A stretch of 64,000 nt of DNA. It comes from Exophiala sp. HKRS030. Its lineage: Eukaryota; Ascomycota; Eurotiomycetes; Chaetothyriales; Herpotrichiellaceae. The DNA is taken from positions 5,208,001-5,272,000 of the forward strand of contig JAHWDD010000004.1 of assembly GCA_023897205.1 (NCBI GenBank), read 5' to 3'. A program made the position numbers and the translations under genes. Under the pieces are notes generated by a model that was not told the origin of the DNA, did no database searches, and saw nothing but the letters and a program-made list of their open reading frames with translations. How positions within the stretch are numbered: the stretch's first letter is position 1; each line of letters opens with the position of its first letter. This document shows, piece after piece, positions 23,234 through 35,616 of the stretch.

Positions 23234-24374
23234 TCATTTCGCAGCCTCGAAATCTTTGTAGCCCTCATTCTCGACGAAGGTATATAGCCATGGTCCTTGA
23301 TCCTTGCGCTCAGCGAGTCTCTCATATTCGATTGCAGCGGCTTCACCTCCAACAGCAGTTCCCACAGGTGATCCATCAGGCTTGCGTTCATCGGCGTAGT
23401 AGAACCTGTTTGACAGGATTAGTCAAATCATCATACCCTCCCAAGCACCTTGGTTAGGGGAATTCATAGACGGGCCAAAAGATAGGAAGAGAGAGGACTC
23501 ACTTGACACCATCCTCGGCATACAACTTGTTCTCAGCGAGGGCCTTGATGAAATACGCTGTCGCATTCTTGCCAAGGCCGAAGGTGACGAAGACTGGGAA
23601 CGTTTTGAGATTGAGGATGTTACCGGTGAAGATGAATGATTTGGACGCGGTGGCCGGTAAGGTCTTGAAGCCGGCTACTGCCTGTTGCACGGCGGCGATG
23701 ACAGACACGTTGTTGATGTTGTTTGATGTCGTCAGGGCGTCGAAATCAAAGCCCGAAAGCACGTCGCTCGCTTGGTCTGGTCGGTAGAATGCAGCTGTGG
23801 TGGTTGGGTCAGATATGGCGCTGCTGATGCAGGCGGAGGGGGAGGACAGTGGACAAGGGGCAAAGCGACCGAGGTCTTGAGATGTTCATGCAGTATTGGG
23901 CGGTTGTGATTGAGGTCTCAAGGCCGCGTTCACGCTGCAGGAGGAGACAGCCATGATGCATCTCGATGTGTCCCAGGAGGAGCCTGGCTCATATATCGCC
24001 GCGTTTGCCAGATGCAGCATCCTCGCTGACGACGGAGACGCAGGACTCTTTGGGCTGACGACCACATCCTTCAAGACATCGCAGTATTGAAAATACATAT
24101 CCCTTCATAAATCACAAAAGAAATGGGGGAACTCACCATTGTAGACGACAACACTAGGACTGGCACCCAGTTTCTCCTTGACAGCGGCAAAGACGGCGGG
24201 CACTTCGGCAGGCTTGGCGAGGTCGATTGGGAAATGGACTGCATCCTTGACGTCGAATTTGGGACTGCTGCGGGATGCGAGGGCGATGCGGTAGCCTTTG
24301 GATGCGAAGCGCTTGGCTACGTGGGCTCCGATGTTGGGCCCGGCGCCGATGATGAGCAGGATGGGTTGGGTCAT
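23234..24374 (-). CDS. Short-chain dehydrogenase-like protein with altered active site
   Basis: Exons 24137-24374, 23503-23794 and 23234-23405 give 233 residues. The N-terminal Rossmann motif is GAGPNIGAHVAKRFASKGY, a GxxxxIG form of the SDR cofactor loop, followed by the acidic strand and NAAAFYRP in place of the classical NNAG. The usual catalytic Tyr-x3-Lys reads F151-GLG-K155 (VTFGLGKNATAYFIKALA), so Lys is kept but Tyr is Phe. The Ser position falls in KSFIFTGN. SDR-like proteins with this pattern are common in fungi and are annotated only as SDR. Oxidoreductase activity is doubtful, and a binding or sensor role is possible. The first intron is 342 bp, long for this genome, and may hide an alternative exon. 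Confidence 0.8.
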
Positions 24375-26694
24375 TGTCAATTTGATGAGGCCTGCAGTAA
24401 GATGAGATCTGGTGGTGAGAAATAAGGGATGGGGAGAGGCTGTTGTCTGGTGTGGTGTTTATATGGAAATATTGGCTGTAGATATATGAAGTCGTTATCT
24501 GGGTCTGATATCACGAATATCAGATGATGGTGTCAGTTGTCGATGGACCTTGGTAGATCAGAACACCAGACAGATTCAAGCTTATATCAATCCAGTCTCA
24601 CCCCTGGCTGGTTCTGCCTCTACTTACCAAGTACTATCCGAGGGAGCCTTGCGACATTGCAAACTTATTAGCGATGCAGGATCTTGGCCCACTCATAGAT
24701 GCGTAAATACTCCGATGATGTGTCACATCCAGCAGCGTATTCTCAGTACAGGCGGCTTACAAATAACAACCCCAGAAATATCGAGAGAGTGTTTTGCACA
24801 AACCGTTCACAGTGCAACACTCTGCCCGCGATTCCGGTCTCGACGAGTTAGCTTGAGTCCTCAATGGTCGTTCCAGTCCCAAGCGGAATAACATTCGGAC
24901 GATGCCATAGCAAAACGATGTCGAAAAGTCTCCGAGGGATGACGCCAGCGACGCACCTGGCAGCTTAGCGGGCCTCCATCGGGTTCTCCTGGTGTGTCTT
25001 GGAAAGACGAGCGTGGGAGGCGGGGAAAGGGGGAGTTGTAAAGAGGCTGAGTCGTAGAATAAGTAATTACTCCTTCGATACCGAGGGACTACGAACGAGT
25101 AAGCATTATTCTGGGTAAGGGTACTGTACCTGACCGTAACCGTCCTCTGTACCCTGATGCTCCTCCATACGGGTGGACGTGGTCAGGGGCCGAGTGGTGG
25201 GATGCAGCTGGAGAAACACCGCGATAGGCCGATAAACCGTGGTTCGCCGACCCTAGGCTCGCTGCTTACGTGCAGTGTGGATATGGAGATAAATTATGGC
25301 CCGCTCTCCCTGGACTTTTGGTAACTGTGGACATCTGACTCTGTCGGAAAGGCTTCTCGTCCATCTGCTTTCATTGCAGAATTAAATGAGATTCTGACGC
25401 TTTGCAAAATCTCTTCGATGACTAATATTTCCTTGAGGCAAAGCATGACTTGCAGCGGGATTTTATGGACCGTAATAATCGTTTGATCAAGTGTTGTCCG
25501 ACTGATCCTGAGATCAGGCTGTCATGCTGACATCAGGGCCATCGCTACCAACGGCATATCAATCGAGCAGTCGAAAAGATGATGGAGCGGTTGATCTTCC
25601 TAGGAGCCTCCTACTTATTGTGCGAGATAGTCTGCCTCTACCAAGCAAGGCACACACCAGACCACCTCAGTACAGATACCTTTGCTATGTATTGATCTGA
25701 GCCGTTGCCGCCTGAAGACCGATGTCTTGAACGCTTGAAGCCTCCGAGTATCAACGGACCAATATCGCTACAGTCGTCTGAGCACTTGTCCGGACCGTCG
25801 TGCAAGTACTTATGATTGGGAAGAAGTCGGACCGGTCGAGAGGCCATGGGCTTACGGCATGAACTAAAGTATTTCCGACCAATTGGCGGATTCATTAACA
25901 TGGGTATATCACACAGTGTTTTGGAGGAAACTAACGCGGCTGCCACGGCTCTACGAACGACCTGGGCTTTTGCCGTATCTCATGATGACTCTTCGCGTGG
26001 TGAAGTGCATACCTTCAAACGAGGACACCATGCTCTCATATTGCAACCAAGAATGGGGGAAAGTCATTATGGGACACAACATGCGATGTTTCTTGCTTCG
26101 TGGTCTACAACGTTAGTCCCGACCCAGACTTCGAAACTCATGTCATGAGGCACGACGAGGTGATAGGCTAGGTCGCCACGCCCGAACAGATTAAAGAAGC
26201 CTCGAATCGATCAGCATGTACGGTACTTTTGAACTATGAGATGTGACCAGGGCTGGAGATTCGCTGCTGTTGGTCACAAGCCAGACGAGCTCGACGGGCA
26301 TTTTGGGGTATGACGGTCTGTCAATGCTAGGAGCTCAGCTTTCTCTGTGCGCTTCTCTGGCTCGTAATCAAGTAAACATTCGAGATAAGTTAAAGATTCG
26401 TGTATTTCGATACATAATACTCATGGTACTCATAGCATTCGTGAAAGAAGGTGTAATAGATAAGAGCATAGACATCACACCCTACAAAGAACGAGACTAC
26501 AGGCACATGGGCCCTCATCGGTTCGAAAAACTTGCCTGCCTTGTTGTATCCGCGGCTCTGAATTACCGGTCAAGATTACTTCTTTGAAACAAGATTCGAT
26601 AAACTGGACCCACAGGCATGCACCGTCAGCAACTCTTGGGAATTCAACATAAACGAACAGTGATAACATTGACGCCGAAGGGCGTCGCGATTGG
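24375..26694. other. Gene-poor stretch of 2.3 kb
   Basis: Several frames of 90-114 codons exist (for example 25816-26148 plus), but none has a recognisable motif or family-like composition. No terminal repeats, transposase motif or RNA gene seen. It may hold lineage-specific sequence or old decayed DNA. Confidence 0.35.
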
Positions 26695-28199
26695 TCATGA
26701 TGAGGTCATAAACTGGTGCGAACTGTGATCGGGAACTTGAAGGGTTGCAGAAGAGGAATATAGGGCCTCCTGAGCATAGCTCATTGGCGTACGGGGTTCG
26801 GCTGACTCGATCGAAGCGGCTGGTGATGATGATGACCCTGACGAAGAGGTTGGCATTTGAAGGATATGGGAGGTTGATAGCGCTCGTTGGAGAGGTTGAT
26901 TCATGAGCATGTTCGGCAAATCAAAGGACTTTGACTTGCTTCGAAATGGTTGCGTGTTCCACATCAACGTCGTACTACCCCCGTCGTTGCCATTAGTTCC
27001 ATTTGGGCGGTGATATTCGGCGACAATCTGCAGACCAGTACGGTTGCGAGAGCCTTTGAACTGTGTGGCGGTCAAATCAAGTTGCCCCGCTTCATTGAAC
27101 GAGGTCAATTCCGGAATCCCGGCATCATCGTAATGTTTTATAATGGGGAATCCTGAATGTCTGTCTTCACAGTGTCTTGTTTCCCTACCGTAGTGCGGTG
27201 GGACTTCTTAGCAACTCGGACGCCTGCCGGTCCTCGTCGTCGTAATCTTGATGCAGCTGCTGTACTGCTCATAGGATTTGGTTTCTTGCCCACCCTTTTC
27301 TTAGGGATTCGCTCCATATGAAAGCCTCGCAAATGTTCAGTCAGATGATCTTCTCTCGTAAAGCCCTTGAGGCCCTTTCTGGCACAATTCTTTCTTGGGC
27401 AGTTTACAAACACTGGTCGGTGCTGAGATCGTACATGACGAGCAACATCGGCCTTTCTGCTGAATCTTCTGGGATTGCCGGCTTCATCGAAACAATTTTC
27501 GTGTGGACAACATGTCTGGTCTACCTCTGTGTTTGTCAGAGTCCTAGCAAGCAAGGTCAGTTGTGTCTCGACGGCGATCATATAAGGCTCAAAGGGAATG
27601 TCGAAGATGCTACGGGAGCAAACGGATGGCAAAAGACACTTGAGGATTTGCACGAATTTGGAATGGTCTCACCTCTTATTCCGAGGACTACTAATAGCAA
27701 TGGAATCGGATTCTGCGGGTTGATCATGACACTGAGAACCTGTCACAGAATTCGTACGTTGAACGAATGAGGGCAACTGTGTTGATCCAGTGGATTGGGA
27801 AAATGGGGTGAAAGCCTGAGGAATGCTAGGACTGTGCTGTACAGCTTGGTGTGTTTGACCGCCGTAAGCAGAATCCTCATCACTGGCATAAACTAAGTTG
27901 TTGTACTGCTCGGGGCGGTGTTTCGGCTCCGAGACCACTGCCCATGGAAAGCCCTGGAAGGCATTGCAATTTTGATTTGAAGTCTGCAAGCCATACCCCT
28001 GGTCTGGCAAATACCGGGGAGCCGTGTAGTTGGCAAATTGAGCGGAAGATAGTTGTATACCAAATGGCGTTGGAGCTGTTGTGGCCGCAGGTGCAAGAGA
28101 TAGACTATAAGGCTGTGGAGAGCACAGAGTAATGTTCACAAACTGGTTTTCTTGGTACGACTCTGGTGACCATGACATGGGCTGAGAGACGATCGCCAT
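26695..28199 (-). CDS. C2H2 zinc-finger transcription factor, one single-base loss
   Basis: Exon 1 runs 27673-28199 and exon 2 runs 26695-27609, with a 63-bp intron (GTGAGA...CCGTAG). The N-terminal ~180 residues are Ser/Gln/Pro-rich (MAIVSQPMSWSPESYQENQF). Two C2H2-type fingers of the long-spacer fungal kind follow: CCPHENCFDEAGNPRRFSRK with DVARHVRSQH, and CPRKNCARKGLKGFTREDHL with TEHLRGFH. A basic segment (KKRVGKKPNP, SRLRRRGPAG) comes next, then a Ser-rich tail. The frame breaks in the run at 27145-27148, just after KTDIQDSP. One more base there leads into IIKHYDDAGIPELTSFNEAG and gives 480 residues with all phases closed. It is nuclear, DNA-binding; targets are unknown. It has an unusually long 1.6-kb upstream gap, as regulators often do. 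Confidence 0.8.
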
Positions 28200-29825
28200 G
28201 ATCGTAATGATAGTTCAGGCAGCGCGGAATGAGTGGAATGGGATCAAGTGGAAGGAAGATGATGGTGAGCAAGATGCTGAAGGGGCTCCAGCCTTGCTAA
28301 AGATGATCAAGTCGGAGGACGATGCCTGAGGAAAGGGTAGATTAAACAACCCGGACCATATAGACCAAGGTAGATCAACAGTCGAGAAAAGGCTATGCCC
28401 TCGAGGCATGAACTTGATGGGACTATGTACAAGAAGTAACGGCAAGGCGAAACGAGGCAGAGCAAACGTTACTAAGCCTGATTAGGTCCCATAGAAACCT
28501 GCGAAGTGATGTGGACAGGGCTCATAAAGACCATGCAGGAGCTCTGCATCGAAATAGGGAGCTAGGCGCAAGCACACACCTCGGATCCTAAACAGTCGAG
28601 CATGGCCATCAGTTTGAATGTACTTAACCAGCCGTTGCGGGGCTGAAGATGGTGGTCAAGGATGGTCACGGAATAGCAGGCATCTGGGTTGGGCCGAGTG
28701 ACACAGCAATCACCAATCCAATTGCGCAGCGATAGCTCGGGATGGTGAGGCTCAAGAATTGGGAACCACTTTGTCCTCCACTGTGAAACTGTGTGTGATT
28801 CGCTAATCCAGCCGCGCGAGGAAGTGCACGAATGTCACGCGGTTTGCTTTCGCCGGTCTGCTGCAGGTGGAAAAGCAAACAAAGGCTGGGAGAGTTTGTA
28901 CCACAAAAGGCTGAACGTCCCTTTCGCGGGATTGACCAAGGTGGATCTGGGTTGGCCAGAAGATGGAGGCTAGGACATGAACTGAACTTGGCCAAAAGGT
29001 CCTTGGGCATCAATCGGCACTGAGGCCGAGAGCAGGTACAGATGTACAGATAGAGAAGCCTATGGATGAGCAAGGTCCGGCCCGACAACAACCAGTAGGT
29101 TGGCTGGTTGGTCTCACAGGGAATCATCGGACAATCGAGGAGTGGGATGGAGAAGAAGATTGGATTGGAGCCTAGGTTCATGCATGACTGTACACTGCCA
29201 TGCTAGAAGGCTGCCTACCTTGGGACCTTTGGCGCGTCAGGAAGTGGTTCCGGAGCAGTCATCAGCTGTGGGTGGACGAAAGCGAGGATGAGGCTCTGCG
29301 GCAGACGGTCAAGACGAAGTGATTCGAAAAGACCCAAGTGGCATTATGCGCTATCCCTCATCTGTGTTAGCGCAAAGGTCTAGTCGATCCCTAGCGTGGT
29401 TGCCTTTTTTAAAACCACCTTCACAGCCTCCTTGGTTCTTGCCGTGTCATTCCCTCCAACAAACTCATTCTGGCGACAGGACTCCCTTTGTAGTCTTTGT
29501 GAGGCTACAGAGTGAGGCGGAGTGGTTGCAGATGGGGCCACTGCCAGTCACCAAGAGACTATTCATCTTCGCGTATATTCTGGATCAGACTCGTGTTTGA
29601 TCGACCGCGTTTCACGAGCACATTCGTTTCGACACTTCTACTCTAGCTTGATTGCCAGGAAACAAAACCTGAATACTCTTAGAGCAACGAGATGCATTAT
29701 TCCTCGGGAGCAATCTGGTCTCCTGCGAGTTTGAGCCTTGTCGCTTTGTGATGCAAAATTGTCACAAAGTTCGACCACTGCATCAAGCCGGCGGGCTGTG
29801 CCAGCTTGCCGTCAGGCTAACTAAC
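28200..29825. other. Long upstream region of the C2H2 factor
   Basis: About 1.6 kb without a convincing gene. The longest frame (28666-29181 minus, 171 codons) has a Cys/Pro/Ser-rich composition unlike a folded protein. It probably contains the regulator's promoter and a long 5' UTR, and the 3' flank of NOT3. Confidence 0.4.
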
Positions 29826-31839
29826 CTACAAATCATCTTCGAGAAATTTATAAACGAACTTGAAGTCCGCCTTTCGACGGTTCATCCTGGGCAGTGTTAG
29901 AAACAGGCATGCAGACGCACAAGGCCGAAGGGGGCTTACCATGTGCTTTCATAGTCGAAGAAGCGATACGTTCCTTGCTCATACTCCTCGGTGATCTGTT
30001 TAGGTTCCTCATGCCGCTGAAACCACGTCTGGTACTGCTTGTGAAATCGCCACGATTGCTGCTTAAGCGCCCGTGCCGCTAGCCATTGTTGGTATGTGTT
30101 TTGCCGGTAATAAAAGATGTAGAACAATGTATCAGTTTCCAGTCTCTGGTTATCGTACAGTGCTGGGTCATCAAATATTGGTAGTACATCCTGCGGATAA
30201 TGGGGTGGCGTATTGTGCTTGAATGTAGGGCGGTAGTGTTGAGGCTTGTCGCCATCCGCCGGCTCTGGGCAACCTTCCTGGGACGCATGCAACAATCTTG
30301 CCAGTTGTGACGGAGGCTGAGCAGCACGGCTCTTGGTCGTTTCAAATGAATCCAGCAGATCTTGCAAGCCGGGGGAAGATGGTAGATTGACTCAACCCCG
30401 GAAGGATCGTCGTGGGCGTCTCCATTGGTGGTTGGAATCTCGTCTGCAATCACTGGTTCTTGTATGGCTTCCGCTTTTTCCATGGCTGGAGTAGGTGGCA
30501 CGCTATTGGACACACTCGCAGCTTGGGCACTACCAGAGCTCAGTGTAGGCGATTTCGAATGGCTGGAATGTGGTTGTGTCCCAGGTCCATCCAAGGTCAC
30601 CGGGATTGGCACTGGTGATGCAGTCTTCTCTAGCGGCTGTGCCGGACTTGATGCCGGCGAGTTCGTTGCTGAGGCTTTGACAGGCGCCGGTAAAGCATGT
30701 GATGTTGTTGCAGCAGTTGTCCCCACTGGTGGAGGTAAGGGTGCAATGCCGACTCCGGTCTTGTCGCTCGCAGCCGCAGCCGCAGCAGCAGACGCGTACT
30801 TGAGAGTTTCGCCGGGAAGTCGGTTGGGCAAAGGCGCTGGCTTCATTGTATTGTCTTTTGGTATTGAAGGTGGAGGTGGCATCGTGTTCAGCGTCGCTAA
30901 CGCCGGTAGAGGCGATTTAAGTTGTGTTGATGGTCGCCTCGCCGCCGAATGTTCGGATTTGGTCTTTTTCAGTGGAGCTGGGTCTGGCTCGGTGTCTTCT
31001 TGGACTGACTGCGCATCTTGGGATGATATGCGATCCATCTCATTGTTTAGACCATAGTTGGCTTCCTCGTCGTCCAGATTGCAGTCGTCATAAATACCTT
31101 CATATGCTTCGGCTTCAAATTCCGGTTCGCGGCCGTCTTTGACCACCTCCTCAATTTCAGATTTGATGGCGGCTACCGTTTCGTTTTCCACATTTCCGTT
31201 CTGTAACGACCGAAGCAGAAGTTGTAACCGCGATTCATGCCACTTGTAGGTTTCCGTGATGGTCTCGATCTCGGACAGACGGTCCGCCTTACTGTTGTCT
31301 TTCTGTTTCTTCTTGAGGGCGACTTGTAATGAATTGGCTTCTGGTTCCAGCTCTTCGGTGAGGATTCTGTTGATTTCGTCCAGTTGCTCCGACAAAAAGT
31401 CCGCAAGCTCGTCTCTTTCCTTCTCTCGAGGATCCTGCTTGATGTTCTGCGATAATCCTTCCTTCGAGAATGCCTTTGTTTTCATCTCCTTTTCCACTTG
31501 CTTGAAGATCTCCATACACTGCCACGGGAATTCATGTTAGTCACGAGTTGATTGTGGGTGCGCGGGTGATTGCGAAGGCCTTACTTTCTCTATTCGCTTC
31601 CGCTGATCCAACAGCGCTGATTTGTCCTTGATCTCGTTGCCGGCAGCCCATGTCTTGATCTGGTCCCGTGATCGTTGTAATTTCTTGATCTCCTTCTTGA
31701 GGTTGTCTTCTAGTTTATCTTTCTGGGCGGCATTTGTGGAGGAGTTGATCTTTTCGTAGATGCCATCGAAAGCAGCAATCCCTTCGTCGACCTTCTTGAA
31801 TGTCTTGTCGATTTCTTGTTGGATTTTACGAGACGCCAT
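29826..31839 (-). CDS. not3: CCR4-NOT subunit Not3/Not5, one single-base loss
   Basis: Scaffold subunit of the CCR4-NOT deadenylase complex. Exons 31585-31839, 29940-31518 and 29826-29886, introns 66 and 53 bp. The N-terminal coiled-coil domain begins [20 protein letters not shown] and includes [21 protein letters not shown] Pro/Ser/Ala-rich linker with an Ala run follows. The C-terminal NOT box reads [20 protein letters not shown], then [19 protein letters not shown]. The frame breaks in the run of five G at 30371-30375 (plus strand), right after ESIYHLPP. One extra base restores [13 protein letters not shown] and the C-terminus, for 631 residues with exact phase closure. A loss here would remove the essential NOT box, so I treat it as probable consensus error. 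Confidence 0.92.
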
Positions 31840-32595
31840 GGCGTTGTGGCATCAGACGAAGGGGTTTAAGGGGGTGAAAAGGACGTCTCTTTGGTTCAAT
31901 GGACGTTGTTGTCTCGTTGAGGACTGTTGTTGACGATGTTATGTTAGACTGACATGCACCATGGAGTTGCCGATCGATCGTCAAATCCCAGCCGCGCGCC
32001 GCAGTGCCACAGTCTTCGAAGAGGTGGAGGAGGAAGACCAAGACGCTGATTGGTGACGAGTAGACTAGACTATTTTGGGACAGACAGCGAGCGAGATCGA
32101 GGAACGTGTCTTGGCGTCGTTGGAGCGCCGCTTCTTTATGTGCCGCATGTGCCTGCCTAACCACCTAACCACACCTAGGCAAGCTCCCATTTTCACCAGT
32201 AGAGGTGCCTGGACCATGCCTAGATGCCCCCAAACTGCCCCAGCCAGGCGCTACAGGTCTTGCTCGGCAGAAAGAAGTACAGGCCATGGTCATGTGCTCG
32301 CGACGAGCTGTGTGCCTGCCGTTTTAGTGACTCGATCACGAAACGCGTCTTCTCGTACTTCAGATCCTAAACAGTGACAACCACGGCGCCAAACCACATA
32401 CTTCTTCCTTGCCTGTTTTAAGACATTTGGGTCTATCCTGATTCCTCTGTCTTACCCACCCACTAGACCAAGTCCTTTGGCTAAGGAGACCAATAAATGT
32501 CACTCTCACCTTGAAACCATTAAGGAAGGACTTGAGACTCTTTCCAGTTTACTGCGACGGAATCGTGACTTGGCTGTGAGGGCTCTCCTTCTGAT
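31840..32595. promoter_or_regulatory. Divergent upstream region of NOT3 and DTD
   Basis: 756 bp between two divergent start codons. No gene in between, so both promoters are expected here. I saw no distinct named element. Confidence 0.45.
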
Positions 32596-33182
32596 ATGAA
32601 GGCAATTCTACAAAGGGTGTTGTCCGGCTCCGTAACAGTTAATGGCCAGGTTGTCTCCGCCATTGGCAAGGGGATCTTGGTCCTGGCTGCAATTGGCCCT
32701 CACGATTCCCAGAAAGACGCTGAATCTATGGCCTCCAGAATTCTAAAAATGAAACTCTGGCCTGACGAGAACGATTCCAACTGGAAAAAGAGTGTTCAAG
32801 ACATCCAAGGTGAAATCCTTTGTGTCTCGCAGTTCACCTTGTATGCCTCAACCAAGAAAGGCAACAAACCGGATTTCCACGGAGCAGCTAAGCCCGAGAT
32901 TGCAAAGGAGCTCTATGACTATTTCATTGCTCAGATTCGCAGCCAATATCCACCTGAAAAGGTCAAGGATGGAGTCTTCCAAGCGATGATGCAGGTCAGC
33001 CTCGTCAATGATGGACCAGTATGTTTGACCTTTTATCCTTACAATATCTAAGATCTCAAGCACGACATGGATGCTGATTCGTCCAGGTCACACTTGAGAT
33101 TGATACGAATCCAGCACGAAAAGACGATACAAACAGTACGGCACAGAGCACGCGAGCTTCAACTCCAGCGCCAACTACCTAA
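32596..33182 (+). CDS. dtd1: D-aminoacyl-tRNA deacylase (DTD)
   Basis: Removes D-amino acids, and glycine wrongly attached to tRNA-Ala, from charged tRNA in the cytosol. Exons 32596-33018 and 33087-33182, intron 68 bp, 172 residues. The start MKAILQRVLSGSVTVNGQVV and the motif LCVSQFTLYAS (SQxT signature) are diagnostic, together with the C-terminal cross-subunit motif VSLVNDGPVTLEI, in which the intron splits GP from VT. The short Ser/Thr/Ala tail after VTLEIDTNP is typical of fungal members. The gene is intact. Confidence 0.95.
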
Positions 33183-33776
33183 ATGTAAATATTACGTGCA
33201 GGTAGGCATATATCGTTATGGCCAATCCATGCTACTACATCTACCCGAAAGTGTTTCTTTCCCCCATCAGGTTAATGCAGATTGTTTGAGAGGTTTCCGA
33301 AGGGAGAGGAGCAGGCATGGAGAAGCCCGCTCCCAATTGATAACGACGCCTCGTAACTCCGCAACTGGCATTTTTTTTGCGTGGATTTACAGACTTTCGC
33401 ATACGTAAGTTTCTTCTCGACTCAGGAACAGCGGGGAAAACCTGTCCGTTCGTCCAGCACATGCAGCTGCCTTTCCTGATCAGAATGACCGTAGTACACA
33501 ACGCGTTCATTGGGCACAAGATGAGGAGCTAAAGAGCCTTATCAAATGCCAACACTAAGTACCGTTGATACCAACGAATCGATGACGGATGGTTTCAGTA
33601 AGCCCAAGTCAAGTCCCCTATCAATCATGAGGGGTATGATCATCTATGCCCCGCAAAGGAAATAAACATTATGATACGCGGAGCTTCATCTCACAGCAGT
33701 ACTGCTGTAACAGCCCTTGCTTCTAAACAAACGTCCTACCATCAATCACTCGAAACAAGACTAAATACATACGAAA
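33183..33776. other. Intergenic between DTD and formamidase
   Basis: 594 bp: DTD 3' flank and formamidase promoter. No gene or repeat recognised. Confidence 0.45.
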
Positions 33777-35349
33777 ATGCCAGGTCCTATTCGAACCGCG
33801 CTCAAAGTCGATCTTGACAAGCCCCCAAAGGAGCAGCCATATCTACATGTGAGTATCAGTTTGCTCTGGGACCAATCTTAGCTCACAAATGGCAGAACCG
33901 GTGGCATCCCGATGGTAGAGGATTCCGATCATCGAGCTCATGCTCTCGCTAACACAAGTCAGTACCCTTTGCTGGGACCATCAAGAATGGCGAGACTGTC
34001 AAGATCGAGTGTCTTGACTGGACAGGTGGACAGATCAAGAACGACGATAGTGCCGACGATGTCAAGAATGTTGATTTGACTCAGGTGCACTATTTGTCCG
34101 GGCCTTTCGAGATCGAAACTGCCGAGCCTGGTGACGTGCTCCTGGTTGAGATCCAAGATGTGCAGCCATTCCAAGATCATCCATGGGGCTTCACAGGTAT
34201 TTTCCACAAGGACAATGGAGGCGGGTTCTTAGATGAGCTTTACCCAGAAGCGTGAGAAACCATCTCTCCGCGTCTGACCCTCACACCGACGACTGACAAA
34301 TCGTAGTGCAAAAGCAATCTGGGATTTTGAAGGTATCTTCTGCTCTTCACGCCACATTCCTGGGGTGCGCTTTGCCGGCCTAATTCACCCTGGTATTCTG
34401 GGATGTGCACCATCGCCGGAGATCCTTGCCGAATGGAATAAACGTGAGGCTGAGCTGATTTCTACGACATCTCTTGATCGAGTGGTTGCGCAACCTCCGG
34501 AACCAAAGAATGTCCACGCCACGACAGCCGACGGTGATCTGAAAGCCAAAATCGGGAAAGAAGGCGCCAGGACCATTCCAGGCCGCCCGAGCATGGAGGT
34601 AATTGCGATATCAAGAACCTTTCTCGGGGCAGCAAAGTTTACCTCCCTGTTCATGTCAAAGGTGCCAAATTCTCAGTTGGCGATTTGCACTTTTCCCGTA
34701 TGTTTACCCGCAAGACCCCTCTCGTTCATTCCCCATGTCGTGGAATTTGCATTTGATCTGACCAAAACTCTTCCAGAGGGTGATGGTGAAATCTCCTTCT
34801 GTGGGGCCATCGAAATCGCGGGTGTTATTACCATCAAGTTCAACGTGATTAAAGACGGCCAGGCCAAGCTGGGTATGGTCGGCGGGAAGTCGCCTATCTA
34901 CATTCCCGGACCCGTGCAGCCACAATTTTCCCCAGGGCGGATGATCTACTTCGAAGGGTTCAGCGTCGACGAGAAAGGAAAACAGCACTACATGGATGCT
35001 ACGGTTGCATATCGTCAGAGCTGTTTGAGGGTGATTGAATATCTCAAGCGATTCGGGTACAGTGACTACCAGATTTATTTGATGTTGAGCTGTATTCCGA
35101 TTGAGGGACATGTTGCGGGCATCGTCGATGTAAGTCTTCCGTTCCATGCGCAAGCACTGGCGGGTGTCAGCTACCGTGGCATTTCCCCGTGCTGCACCTT
35201 CATGTTTGTTCCGCTGACTCATGACACATTAGATCCCTAATGCATGCACTACAATCGGGTTGCCGATGGATATCTTCGATTTCGACATTTCGCCCTCGGC
35301 TGAGCCGAAGAAATTGGACTTGGGTGATTGTGCTTATGCAAGCAAGTAG
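33777..35349 (+). CDS. fmdS: Formamidase (acetamidase/formamidase family), one single-base loss
   Basis: Hydrolyses formamide to formate and ammonia for nitrogen supply. Exons: 33777-33848, 33896-33914, 33963-34251, 34307-34697, 34777-35129 and 35233-35349. Visible family blocks are NGETVKIECLDWTGGQIKND, HYLSGPFEIETAEPGDVLLV, FQDHPWGFTGIF, GRFAGLIHPGI-like VRFAGLIHPGILGCAPS and SCIPIEGHVAGIVDIPNACT. The frame breaks in the CCC at 34586-34588, immediately after RTIPGRP. One more base gives the conserved EHGGNCDIKNLSRGS and closes the gene at 413 residues, close to the Aspergillus enzyme. In Aspergillus, fmdS is under nitrogen control by AreA; I did not locate a firm GATA cluster here. Confidence 0.92.
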
Positions 35350-35616
35350 GGAGGTGGTACGGGCTTTGCATTCAAGGACTCATCGAAAGCAGGGAACTGA
35401 GACGCCTGATACGTTTAGCAGATAACACATGGGCACATCTTTGAAGAGATTGTCTAATCAATGCAATTGGGACCTCTACCATGCCAAATCTATGATCACG
35501 CTGATATCTATCTATGATTCTGAACATCGTGACTCCTACCAAACGTGCAAACCCCTCTTCAATGTGGACAATTCCACCACCGTTCTGGTATTTCGTGCCT
35601 CGCTTCTCCGACAGCT

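Noticed and set aside
27138..27180. An intron instead of a base loss in the C2H2 gene
   Set aside because: The only intron fitting donor and acceptor would be about 36 bp, below the size seen elsewhere here.
28666..29181. 171-codon minus-strand open frame
   Set aside because: Composition is rich in Cys, Pro and Ser with no family pattern; it lies in the promoter region of the C2H2 gene.
30079..30370. Continuation of the NOT3 frame past the NOT-box junction as an alternative C-terminus
   Set aside because: The other frame encodes the conserved NOT box; the continued frame is unlike any protein.
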